From: Quillaja saponaria
Lineage: Eukaryota; Streptophyta; Magnoliopsida; Fabales; Quillajaceae
Direction of reading: 5' to 3'
Assembly (NCBI GenBank): GCA_029379385.1
Contig: CM055606.1
Location: forward strand, 868,001-932,000
Length of the DNA: 64,000 nt
Position numbers and translations under genes: made by a program. Position 1 is the first letter of the stretch. Every line of letters begins with the position of its first letter. The notes beneath the pieces were generated by a model. It ran no database searches. It had not been told where the DNA came from and saw nothing but the letters and a program-made list of their open reading frames with translations. Shown piece after piece: positions 43,933 through 54,249 of the stretch.

Positions 43933-46900
43933 CACTACAAGAAAAAGCATTATCAACGTCGACAATAAACAACTATTACTGATAATGAAAATCCTATTCC
44001 TGATGATTATAAGTGATAAGTCCCTGTATCTGAAAGCATGTGGCTTATATTGTTGTCGTTAATGACAATTATTAGCGATAAGTTGTTGCTGAAACTCATA
44101 AAGATAGCAAACAGCAACAAGAGCACATGTCATTGATTTTATCTCTAATGGTTTGATATACACTTATCAGCGATATGAGTGATATATCTCTTTCATGTCA
44201 TTGGTATTTATGAGAGATAGTAGCTCATATCTCTGATAGACTATCTCGATTAGTTTTAATATCATAAAACTTACTAGTGATGTCATATCCTTGTCGTTGA
44301 AGGTCCAAAATGATTTCGTTGATAGTTTTCTAATTTTTTGATTTATTTTTGTAACCATCCTTTATATATTTATTTATGTAAACATGTTATACATTTAACA
44401 AAGAGAAGATACACATGAAATAATGAAAGAAATATCTATCAAGTAATCAAAATACAGAATAGTACTTATTATAATTTAACTTTTAATTGTAATAATAATA
44501 AATAAATAAATAATCAATTCAGTTCAATACAAGATATAAAAACAAATTACTCATCCTCTCAAAAATGAGCAATTGAGCATCATATCCTCCTCCTCTAGCA
44601 CTTGCTCATTGTGAGCATGTGAAGCATCTGAAAATGAATGAATTCCCAATAAACGTTTACAAAAATTCATTAGTAGTAATAAGTTAAAAAATTTACTATT
44701 CCTCTCTCTGTTATTCTTACAAGTTTTATTTGTCCCTACATATGTGCTAGTACTTGTAAAACATGATGTTTAATAGTTTTGCCTCCCATTCCCTCGAGTC
44801 CTGATTTTCTAAGTTTTATAGTGTACACACATAAGCATGCATAACATTCACCCTATTAGTTCAAATGAGAAACCATTTGTTCCTACAACTACAAGCTTTA
44901 TTTGTCCCTACAGTTATGTTGATACTCTCGGCTTGTCAAATGGAGATCTGTTTAATAGTTTTGCTATTTTGATACTAAACAAAAGTCTTATTCATTCTAC
45001 CTTGATGTTAAACTCTAAATCATCCATAATTATCAAGAAGAATCACCAATTTATTTTGAGAAAAAGAAAACTCTTTTGATATTATGTTACTTTGAGAATC
45101 ATAATTCAACTCCCTCTTTTCTTCTAACTTGCTTTGATACTATTTTCAATTAGTCTATAAAAAGAAAAAGTCTAAAAACATATTAGTTTGAGTATTTTAA
45201 CAAACAACTCGTCTATTGTTTTCAGCTATATAAAAGATAAGAATAAGAATAGATATATACTTGGGTCAACTGTTAACAAAATCAGAAGCTATATAATTAA
45301 TAGAGTTTGATATAGAAGTATATTAATAGAGTTGGATTAGTAAGGAAGTGGTTTCCTATCCAATAATAATATTCACTAACCTTTGTTGATTATTCCAAGG
45401 TGATAAATTGATGATATAATCAAACACAATTAAATGCTCAATGGTTTCCACAAAAAACTTACACAAGTTCAGGGCACTTTAATTACATGAATCTACAAGT
45501 ATACAAAAATAGATAACACAAATTTAGAGCTCCATTAGTCAAGCAAGGAATCAAAAACCACCATCAAACTAACATTGAGAAGCTCTTCACCTACTAAATC
45601 ATAAACATTTTACGTATGATAACTTCTTTCACCAAATGACATGTAAACAGATAAAAACATCTGCAAATGTCAAAAATTTCATTACAGAGGCTGCTGCTAT
45701 AAAAACAACAAAGCCAAGACTTAAACAAGAAAGCTCAAACATTTCACTTAAATTACAAAATTTCGATACTTATGATATGTCTGAGATAGTTGCCCAATCA
45801 ATCTCCACATATGGAAATTTCTCCAAGAAAGTAATATTGGATTCTAGGGAAGACATAACAGATAATGGTTCTCTTTTTAAGAGCAATTTTACTATATGAT
45901 ATTGTGTCTTCCTACTGCATAACAAGGTCAATTTCTTAACTATGACAATCCCATTCTTAGGTCAAATTTGAGAATTCAGAGGTTTTGAATTGGAGTTCCA
46001 CTGAGATTATTTACAATAACATATATGCATGATTGAATCATATTTGCAATCCCCAACTAGACCCAGAAACATAATTCCAAAAATATATATATATAAAAAC
46101 ATACTTAAATAAAAGAGGAACTGGCCTTACAAATTCAAGGCTCCGAGCATCACTACAAATCAAACAACCCACTACCCAACAAAATCCATAGTCAAAAATC
46201 GAAAATCACACATAATTTTTTTTTAAAAAGATTGAAAACCTATAACCTTCAAAACTCATTTGTAGCTAAGCACCACTAACCATTGTCACATTATAATGGA
46301 CTTCAGGCTACTACCACAACTGCCGACGCACCTGAGATGATGAGGCTTCAGACTAAAGAAGGAGAGAGTTTTTAGACATAAGGAGAAGGAAAATTTCATG
46401 AATGAAAAGGAAATATGAAGAAGTTAGGGTTCATGTTAAGCCTAAAATCTAATTTGGTAATCTTGAGGACTATAGAGGAAAGAGGAGAGAGAATCTAGCA
46501 TTGCTAGCCAATTTCATTAACTTTTCACATAATGATCTTCTACATGTATAATATGGCTAATATAGACAACAGAAAATAATGAAATGCTTAAACTAACAAT
46601 GTTCCTAATTTTGACTTATAACAATCCCTCTTCCATCAATTAATCCTTATCCTCATGGATTGTCTTTGAGCAACAAAAAGGAGTATTGATTAGCACTACA
46701 AGCATATGTGTAAACAAGAGAAAATTGTTAGACTGTCTAAGGCTATTAAAACTTGATGAATATGCAGATCCAATTGGTTGTGCCAAAGACCCAAAACTCT
46801 TTTCTTTATTACCGAATTCTTGATCTTTCAATTTCTTTAAAAATGAAGCTCTTTTCCACCTATGAAGCTCTGTCTGTTGGCTGCCATTGTTGATCTTAAG

Positions 46901-47208
46901 TGTTTATACAAATATTAACTTAGGCCCAATAAACCCAGGCCCACCAAAGGCCCAACAAATACAAACTCTCTCTACACTTGAGCTCTCCCTTATCTGGATA
47001 CTGACTTGAGCTTCGGAGTTCTGACAGGTCTCCAGGACCACCCCTGCAGGTCTCCAGCTCGGACACATGGAGGAGACCACCTCTCCAGCTCTCCAGCTCG
47101 AACAAATCCAACATTAATATTGGCGTCATCTGTGGGAAATTCATATGATTTGAATTTCCTAACCTCCACGCAGCTCTCCAGGTCTCCCATCTTGCTAAAT
47201 CAATGTAT

Positions 47209-47790
47209 CAAGTTTCCTGGTTGCCAGATTGGGTGCATGGGGAGCTGCACTTCCAATCAATTTTCAAACCAATTACGGCGACCTGAGAACTAGGACGACC
47301 ACCTGAATTGAAGCTGCCAACCTCACGGGTCGTCCCGTCTAAACCGGCAGCTCGCCGGATCATGTATGCGCCTCCACGAGCGGCGAAACTCCTCAAGGTC
47401 GCTAGATTTTGTACATGGCGAGCTGCCGTTCCAATCCATTTTCAGGCCAATTCCGGCGACCTGAGAACTCGAGCGACCACCCGAATTGAAGATGCCGACC
47501 TCACAGGTTGTCCCATCCAAACCGGCATCTCGTCGGATCATGCACGCTCCTCCACGCGCGGCCACAAGTGGCGGCACTCCTCAAGGTCGCCAGATTTTGT
47601 ACATGGCGAGTTGCCGTTCCAGTCCATTTGAAGGCCAATTCCGGCGACCTGAGAACTCGGACGACCACCCGAATTGAAGATGCCGACCTCACGGGTCGTC
47701 CCGTCCAAACCGGCAGCTCGCCGGATCATGCACGCGGCCCCACGCGCGGATACAAGCGGCAGCACTCCGCCAGGTGGCCAACTTTGTGAA
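47209..47790 (+). repeat. GC-rich tandem array, about 185-bp unit (LARD interior)
   Basis: Three units begin near 47209, 47391 and 47579, with the start of a fourth near 47768. Each contains CCAATCCATTTTCAGGCC-like, GGCGACCTGAGAACT, GACGACCACCCGAATTGAAG, GACCTCACGGGTCGTCCC and ACCGGCAGCTCGCCGGATCA. Overlapping open frames on both strands are a by-product of the high GC content and are not genes. Confidence 0.9.
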
Positions 47791-48776
47791 TGGCACATGC
47801 CTTTCCCAACTCAGCCCACCAAGAGCCCAGCCTAATAAAAGTGCAGATCTCCAACTCGGGTTGACAAACAAAGCCTACCATGTCGGCCCAAATCCAAACA
47901 AAGCCCAGGTTATCTATGTTGTTATCCGGTCCCTATACTTCATAAATATTATGGTAATGACTCATATAGTTTACATATTTATAAAATTAGCTCAAAACTT
48001 TAAATAATTATAATTTTGACCCATTAATTTAACTATATTTCACATTCGGGCCACATGTAATTTTAATTACATAAATGGCCCAAATTTTTACAAATTTATA
48101 AAATTGCTATATATCTTTTCATACTTATCAAATATTCCCCTATCATTTATATTATTTGCCTAAATGATTCGAACTAATTGCACAATAGTCCACAGGCTTT
48201 TATATTATCATATAATTGACCGAAGTAATTCTAGAAAATTACATATAGGCCCTAAAATTCTTTAAATAGCCTAAAAAATTTATAAATTTTACACAAATTG
48301 CTTGCAAACTTCTATTTTCTTATAGAAACTCCTATCAATTTTATATCTTCATGTAAATCTACCAGAATTGAATGTTCAACTTAATTTATGTCTGCTTAAT
48401 TGTTGGATTACATGTTCATCAATAACAAAAATATTCCAAATCTTGAAAATATTAAAAGGCCAGGTCGCCTAAAAACACCATAATTATAAGGCCATCGGAA
48501 AGATGAGTCGATCACTCATTTAACAAAATAATTGACATCTTAGGCACAGTAGACCAGTAATTCACCTCGTCGAATCAAAATGATAATTGCAACGCAACTA
48601 TATCTTTGACATATTATATTTATTCAGAAAGCATGTTATTACGTGTTCACCATCATATGTGGCTAATGAATTTTTTGTTGAGATCGATCGTTTGTCCATA
48701 GTTGCAAGAAATTTTTGCATGTGAAGTTGAAATAGAGACATGGCCCCACCAAAACCGATCAAACAGAAGATCACCA
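47791..48776 (+). other. LARD interior between the two arrays
   Basis: It starts GC-rich (CCCACCAAGAGCCCAGCC) and becomes AT-rich from about 47930 to 48720. Phrases such as GGTCCCTATACTTCATAAA and TTTTGACCCATTAATTT resemble generic plant repeat DNA. No coding sequence is seen. Confidence 0.6.
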
Positions 48777-49513
48777 AAACCCGGGTGCGGTTGAGGTTCA
48801 CCTGGTCGATTCAACGACCTTGACAGGGAACTAGACTCCCCGGTGCTCGCGGTCAGGCACGCGAGGCTGCCAGGTTTTAACCCGCGGTCTGAGCCTCCGC
48901 CGAGTCCTCAAGATCTCTAAACCCGAGTCGACAACGGTCGAGGTTCGCCTGGTCGTTCCAACGACCCTGACAGGGAACCCGACCTCCCCGGTGCTCGCAG
49001 ATCAGGCACGCGAGGCCGCCAGGTTTTCACTCGCCGTCCGAGCCTCCGCCGAGTCCCCAAGATCTCCAAACCCGGGTCGACAATGGTCGAGGTTCGCCTG
49101 GTCGATCCAACGACCCTGACAGGGAACCCGACCTCCCCAGTGCTCGCGGATCAGGCACGCGAGGCCGCCAAGTTTTCACCTGCGATCCTAGCCTCCGCCG
49201 AGTCCCCAAGATCTCCAAACCCGGGTCTACAACAGTCGAGGTTCGCCTGGTCGATCCAACGACCCTGACAGGGAACCCGACCTCCCCGGTGCTCGCGGAT
49301 CAGGCACGCAAGGCCGCCAGGTTTTCACCCGCGGTCCGAGCCTCCGCCGAGTTCGCAGAAGATCTCCAAAACCCGGGTCGAAAATGGTCGAGGTTCGCCT
49401 GGTCGATCCAACGACCCTGACAGGGAACTCGACCTCCCCGGTGCTCGCGGATCAGGCACGCGAGGCCGCCAAGTTTCCATCCTGCGGTCCGAGCCTCTGC
49501 CGAGTTCGCTCGC
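48777..49513 (+). repeat. GC-rich tandem array, about 149-bp unit, five copies (LARD interior)
   Basis: Units begin at AAACCCGGGT or AAACCCGAGT near 48777, 48919, 49068, 49217 and 49369. Each carries GGTCGAGGTTCGCCTGGTCG, CAACGACCCTGACAGGGAAC, CCTCCCCGGTGCTCGCGG, ATCAGGCACGCGAGGCCGCC and GAGCCTCCGCCGAGTCC. The outer flanks (about 48590-48730 and 49560-49660) are themselves related, sharing CCATAGTTGCA. This is the most GC- and CpG-rich DNA of the window. Confidence 0.92.
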
Positions 49514-50070
49514 AAAAGGTCCGCACTCAGATATTTAACTCTCCAAAGGTGGACTCTAGTACTGCATGACTTTTTAATCGTAAAGCATATTGTTTTACCT
49601 TTATATGTGCCTAACAAATTTTCTTGAGATCAACTATTTAACCATAGTTGCAGGGAAATTTCACAGCCCAAGACAAAGGAAGTTAGAGCTGCGAGCTCAC
49701 CCCAACGTTGCAAGGCTTAGAGTCAAAAGCTCATCCGTTAAGAAAAAGCTCAATTAGCACTAGTTTTGCCCTTAGTTGACTTCAAGTCCGAGTCATTTCA
49801 TTCCTCGAACTTGTTTTTGGGGGGACTTGTGTTAATACAAATATTAACTTAGGCCCAATAAGCCCAGGCCCACCAAAGGCCCTACAAATACAAGCTCTCA
49901 CACTATGAAAAAATGTTAACTCTCTCTACACTTGAGCTCTCCCTTATTTGGATACTGACTTGAGCTTCGGAGTGCTGACAAGTCTCCAGGACCACCACTG
50001 CAGGTCTCCAGCTCGGACACATGGAGGAGACCACCTCTCCAGCTCGGACAAATCCAACATTAACATTAAG

Positions 50071-50346
50071 AAAGACAAATTTTGTAAGCATAGCGTGGAA
50101 TTTCATTTCTAATCTCTGGTTCAATTTGTCTATGCACACATTCACTTTACCAATGCTCATGTTCACTTCTTGAAGGGAATGGTCTATACTGTCAAATCTT
50201 GCATCAATTCTGTCGAATCTTGATTCCAAGGAGGCGAATATGCATTTAAGAATACTAGTTTCAGCTTCCACTGATCCCACATCTTCTAGCCAGGAAGGAT
50301 GCTCTGATGACTTCTTGTAGCAACTCGAAGCTTCTGGATTTGCCAT
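50071..50346 (-). CDS. coiled-coil ORF in the small LTR element, 3' part displaced by the LARD
   Basis: The frame starts ATG at 50346 with MANPEASSCYKKSSEHPSW. Next comes a heptad-rich stretch (SLESRFDRIDARFDSIDHSL, then VNVCIDKLNQRLEMKF) that looks like a coiled coil. At about 50070 the LARD interrupts the reading frame. The continuation on the far side (46900 to about 46640, minus) has an open frame that ends just before the purine tract. Upstream, frames at 50540-50740 and 50706-50921 contain further broken coding sequence after the primer site. It is perhaps gag-related, but no Gag zinc knuckle is visible. It is probably inactive. Confidence 0.4.
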
Positions 50347-51331
50347 GGAAATATTGCTTGTTGAGTGCTCTTTAGGGGCAGCAAGACAACTAAGAGACTA
50401 AAATAAAGTCCTTCTTTTCTAATTGAAAAACCCAAACCATTATGGCTGGAAACCTATTGTCGTATTCTTCATCTTAATAACTAGACCTCTATTGAAATTC
50501 TCATAGAGCAGACCTTATTTTCAATTCCCATGCAAAATTCTAATAGCAATCAAGCTCTTCTTGCAATGGTGGATAGTTGAGAACAGTAGGTCTAAATTCT
50601 TGAATAATTGGTAGCTTTTTTGCACGGGTTTGCACAAATGGTGTAATTGTTGTTTTCCCTTTTAATATCTTAACCACATAAGTGTGATTTACTTCCATTG
50701 TTGGGTCAATTGATGTTTGAGAGTCCAATGTAGGAGTCAATTCTTGGAGAAATCACCTTGGGATTGAATTGGAAATACTCTATGTTGACTTGTACAGTTG
50801 GGAAACTTTTTGCATCCACCTCCATTGTTACCACGGTATGTGTTGGGTTTCTTTTGTTCAGCCTTATCAATCTGTGTAGAGCAAGGAATTCATTGCACAT
50901 CAAATCCATCTTTTGCATCATTCTTGCTTATGATTCTTGAATAGTAATCTTCAAGATTTCCATTTTATTTTTCCACTCCAGCAGCCCATGATTCTAGAGA
51001 TGTCATGCTTGATTCCAGCTTACTGAATCTTTCTTCTAACATACCATTAATGGCCATTGTTATACCTAGAATGCCAAGATTTGGCTCTAATACCTACAAC
51101 AGGACTACAAAGAGAAAGAGGGAAAGAGAGAGAATCTAGCCTTGCTAGCCCATTTTATTAACATTTCACATAATGATCTTCTACATGCACGATACGGCTA
51201 ATATAAACAACAGAAAATAATAAAAAATGCCTAAACTAACCATGTTCCCAATTTGACCCATAACAGTTCAAATTAGGAAAAACTATCAGTGACAACAACT
51301 GTCCTGATAAGATACACGCTGATGCATATTG

Positions 51332-51353
51332 TTTCACGCCTTTTGGCGTGAAA
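51332..51353. repeat. perfect 9-bp hairpin near the CACTA right end
   Basis: TTTCACGCC, a TTTT loop and GGCGTGAAA form a perfect stem in otherwise AT-rich DNA. It lies 108 bases inside the right end of the CACTA element. It might be a subterminal transposase-binding palindrome, but that role is a guess. Confidence 0.7.
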
Positions 51354-51461
51354 TCTTCTTTCCAGTAGAGATAGAGCATTAAATTTTTATAACTGCAACA
51401 ATTTTTATGTCGCTGATTCTGATTATCGGCACAACTTATGATATTAATTTTTCTTGTATTG

Positions 51462-52184
51462 TCAACTATCTCTTCAATTTTTTAAACTCTCAGGGCTTGT
51501 TAGACACATCGTATAAGGATAACATGATATTAATTTCTCTATTACACTATGTCTGACAATATAAATCTATACAATAAGGAAGCGAATGATAAGGTAACAA
51601 TATAACAACTATAAAACTATCATATACTATACAATCCTATACAATCTTATACGATACGTCAAACTATACATCCTAATATATTACACTATCATTTCTATTA
51701 TGTACTTCAATATAATATTTTAAGAGTGTAATCATATATTTTTGAAATGATATAATATATCATCTCATTTCATGGTTATTCTGTCTTTAGATACATGATA
51801 GTATTATAACAAATAAGATAAGATAAGAAAAGAATGAACCAACATAGAAAATTCACAAATTACCTCAATCCATTTCTCTTTTTTTTCACTGAAAAGTCAT
51901 TTTTTTTTTAATACAAAATAAACTAAAATTCAAAATTATCAATTTTGTTTTTTTTTTTTTAAATATAAAATATGTTCCTTCATTCACTTGCTACTAAAAT
52001 ATATTTTTTTTTATTTTTTTCACACAAAAAAAAGAAGAAGAAAGAATTAAAACAAAAATATTGTTTTAAAAATATTTGTGTCATAATAAGTACTATAATT
52101 TTATTTTAAATAGTTATGATCATATACGTTTATATTCAATAAAAATTAGAGCAATTTTAAAAAATATAAAAAAAATTAGAATAA

Positions 52185-52244
<60 letters not shown>

Positions 52245-54249
52245 TTTTTATATATGAACAAAAGTATATAAAAAAATTATATATTTATGTGAGTTATATG
52301 ATTTTTCTGTTCAGGAAAATTTTTGATGAAAATTATATTAGAGTTTAGCCTATCTGATATTATCTAATAATGCACCAAATAGTTAAAAAAGATAATTTAG
52401 TCATATCTTACATCTATCTTATCATATACCAAACGTAAGATAATATAAATGCTTATCTATATATATCCTAATCTTTATTAATTTTTATAGAAAATGTTAT
52501 CTTATCTTATATGTGCGACCAAGCACAACCTTTGGGTATAACATCTATACACCTTCCATTTACTCTCAACAATTATATGTAAGAGGAGGTTCAATTAAGT
52601 GCCAATGGAAGCTGGTAATTAAATCTTCTTCTATATTCTTGAACATGGAGATTTAGCATGTCGGAGTTGTCAAGTGTAGGCGACACCTGTGAGTAGGGCC
52701 AAGCATCAGTTTAACTCAATCGGTTTTGGACCTCCAACCTAATCGAACCGATGGTGTCGATTCCATTTGCAAGTCAACTGAAACCCACAACCGAATTGGT
52801 CGATTTGGAAATAACTATAACCGAAGGAAATGAAACATTTGATCAGTTTGGTTCAGTTCGATTCCGGCAATTTTGAATTGGATATGAACTTTTTTTAAGG
52901 CTTAAATTAAAATTCAAGTACAATTTTAAGCCCAAAGATAATTATTTAAGGATAAATTTATTTATTGATGTCCGTATACAATAAAATCTGCTAAACAAAT
53001 TCAATACAAAACGCTAAAATCTTATAAGGAGAAAAAGCTTATATACTTATATATATAGTGCTAAATCTCTTAATTTTAGCGAGATTACACCGTTTTAATT
53101 TACATTAAACCTGAGTTAAGTTAAGAACTCAATCTCAGTTAGTGACGGTATAGAAAGGGAATTGGGCTGGGTTCATCGATTCCGGTCTTTCAACAGTCAC
53201 TCACTCTATGGATTACATACACATTTAAATCACACTGTGGAGTTATCGTGACAGTTAAGGGTTTGTTCTTTTCTCTGAGTTTCTAGTTCAAATCCTTAGG
53301 GAGGCCGTGTTGAACAAAAAGAATTATATACTTAAATCCAATTAGTAAACAATCTGTTGAGCTCAATCTTAATTACAGTTATTGTGTCTTCGAATTCTTA
53401 AACCCTATTTATCACGTAATTTTATACATGCATGCAGGTCCTCTCAGAGATAACGAGAATAGAGCATGCCCTTGTTCTTCCTTGTTATACATGCATATTA
53501 TTCATGTTTATGGTTGTCTTTCAAGCTCATGAAACTCTACACAAGTCCGATTGAGTAACAAACCCAGAATCTTTAGAACTAACCATATAACGTAAAAACT
53601 GAAAACAATCTCTCCCTAAATCTATCTCTTGACCATTCGAGTCAATAATTGTGGTTTTTACAACCAATTTGTGTTTTTTTATTATCATTAATGCATCAAG
53701 ATTATCATGCTAATTTATTAAACAATTATTCACAGCCCAATTATCCCTCTGCTTTTTCACAAGGGACAAGGTTGAAAAGAAAAAAACAATGCATCCTTGA
53801 TAGAGAATTAGTAGGAGACTTCTCTCAAAATCAGATACCACTGATCTTAATCTACACATTGCTATTCAGATGGGACTTGCAAAATTGAGACAAAGGTGAG
53901 AGGAGGAACTATTAGACTAGGAAAAAAAAAGAAAAAAAAACTATATTTTATCATTTTCCAAAGGAGAAGATCATCACAGCAAACCTTTGTTCTTTCTTAT
54001 TCCCAAACCTTCTAGAGCTCCATGAATTGGAAAATGCATCTGCAGTGGCTTCATGGATTAGCAGTTCTTTCACAGATCACGAGGTTAGTTGTTGTATCCT
54101 TCTTGTGATGCGTGATTTGTTGGTTCCCAATTTGGTGCCGGTAGTAGTTTAGTAGGGGATGGCCTTGTTATACATATTTCCTGTGTGATCTAACTTGATG
54201 TCTAAGGTCTATTTCCTCCCTGAATTTTCACAGCAACCATGACTTCTAA
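51462..54249. other. intergenic region between the CACTA element and the kinase gene
   Basis: A long (TA)n tract lies at about 52187-52240. The stretch from about 51496 (GGGCTTGTTAGACAC) to 52529 (read backwards AGGTTGTGCTTGGTCGCAC) may be a degraded terminal-inverted-repeat element. At about 52696-52890, TAGGGCCAAGCATC and repeated CGGTTTGG-type motifs resemble a hAT MITE fragment. Near 53255-53310, TCTAGTTCAAATCCTTAGGG fits a pol III B box, hinting at a SINE relic. The kinase 3'UTR enters from the right, with a possible AATAAA (minus) at 53719-53714. Confidence 0.45.
52187..52240. repeat. (TA)n microsatellite
   Basis: About 25 uninterrupted TA units are flanked by A-rich and T-rich tracts. 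It is the longest dinucleotide run in the window. Confidence 0.95.

Larger units (their letters stand above)
46901..50065 (+). mobile_element. complete LARD (Tat/gypsy-like, noncoding), TSD TTAAG
   Basis: The LTRs are 46901-47119 and 49830-50065. Both open TG, ACAAATATTAACTTAGGCCC and carry GGCCCACCAAAGGCC, CTTGAGCTCTCCCTTAT, GGATACTGACTTGAGCTTC and GGACACATGGAGGAGACC. The 5-base duplication TTAAG flanks both sides (46896-46900 and 50066-50070). Directly after the left LTR, TTGGCGTCATCTGTGGGAA (47120-47138) resembles the primer site of Tat-type gypsy elements. A purine tract (TTGGGGGGACTTG) precedes the right LTR. The right LTR has a 21-base insertion. The 2.7-kb interior has no gag or pol and two GC-rich tandem arrays. 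Confidence 0.93.
46464..51265 (-). mobile_element. small LTR retrotransposon with initiator-tRNA-Met primer site, split by the LARD
   Basis: Direct repeats of about 160 bases lie at 46464-46623 and about 51099-51265. Both contain GAGAGAATCTAGC, TTGCTAGCC, CACATAATGATCTTCTACATG, GGCTAATATA and CAACAGAAAATAAT. On the minus strand the right copy is the 5' LTR, starting TGTTATGGGTC, and is followed by TAGGTATTAGAGCC (51096-51083), close to TGGTATCAGAGCC. The left copy is preceded by a purine tract (GGAAGAGGGAT). No target duplication was found. The interior without the LARD is about 1.4 kb and holds only short broken frames. Confidence 0.75.
43933..51461. mobile_element. CACTA (En/Spm-like) transposon, non-autonomous, host of nested LTR elements
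   Basis: The left end is CACTACAAGAAAAAGCATTATC-like, beginning at 43933. The right end, from the other strand, is CAATACAAGAAAAATTAATATC-like and ends at 51461, with one change in the diagnostic CACTA. Flanking triplets are TCT and TCA, so the 3-base target duplication is imperfect. Subterminal regions on both sides carry short GATAA and CGCTGAT or GCGATA motifs in varied orientation, as CACTA elements do. Without its insertions the element is about 2.7 kb and has no transposase frame that I recognise. Confidence 0.7.

Noticed and set aside
44837..45899. Open frames inside the CACTA element as possible transposase pieces
   Set aside because: Their composition is simple and AT-driven. No TNPA/TNPD-type or other transposase motif is visible.
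47006..49617. Many overlapping open frames on both strands in the GC-rich arrays
   Set aside because: They repeat with the 185- and 149-bp units, overlap on both strands and match no protein family. They follow from GC-rich tandem DNA lacking stops.
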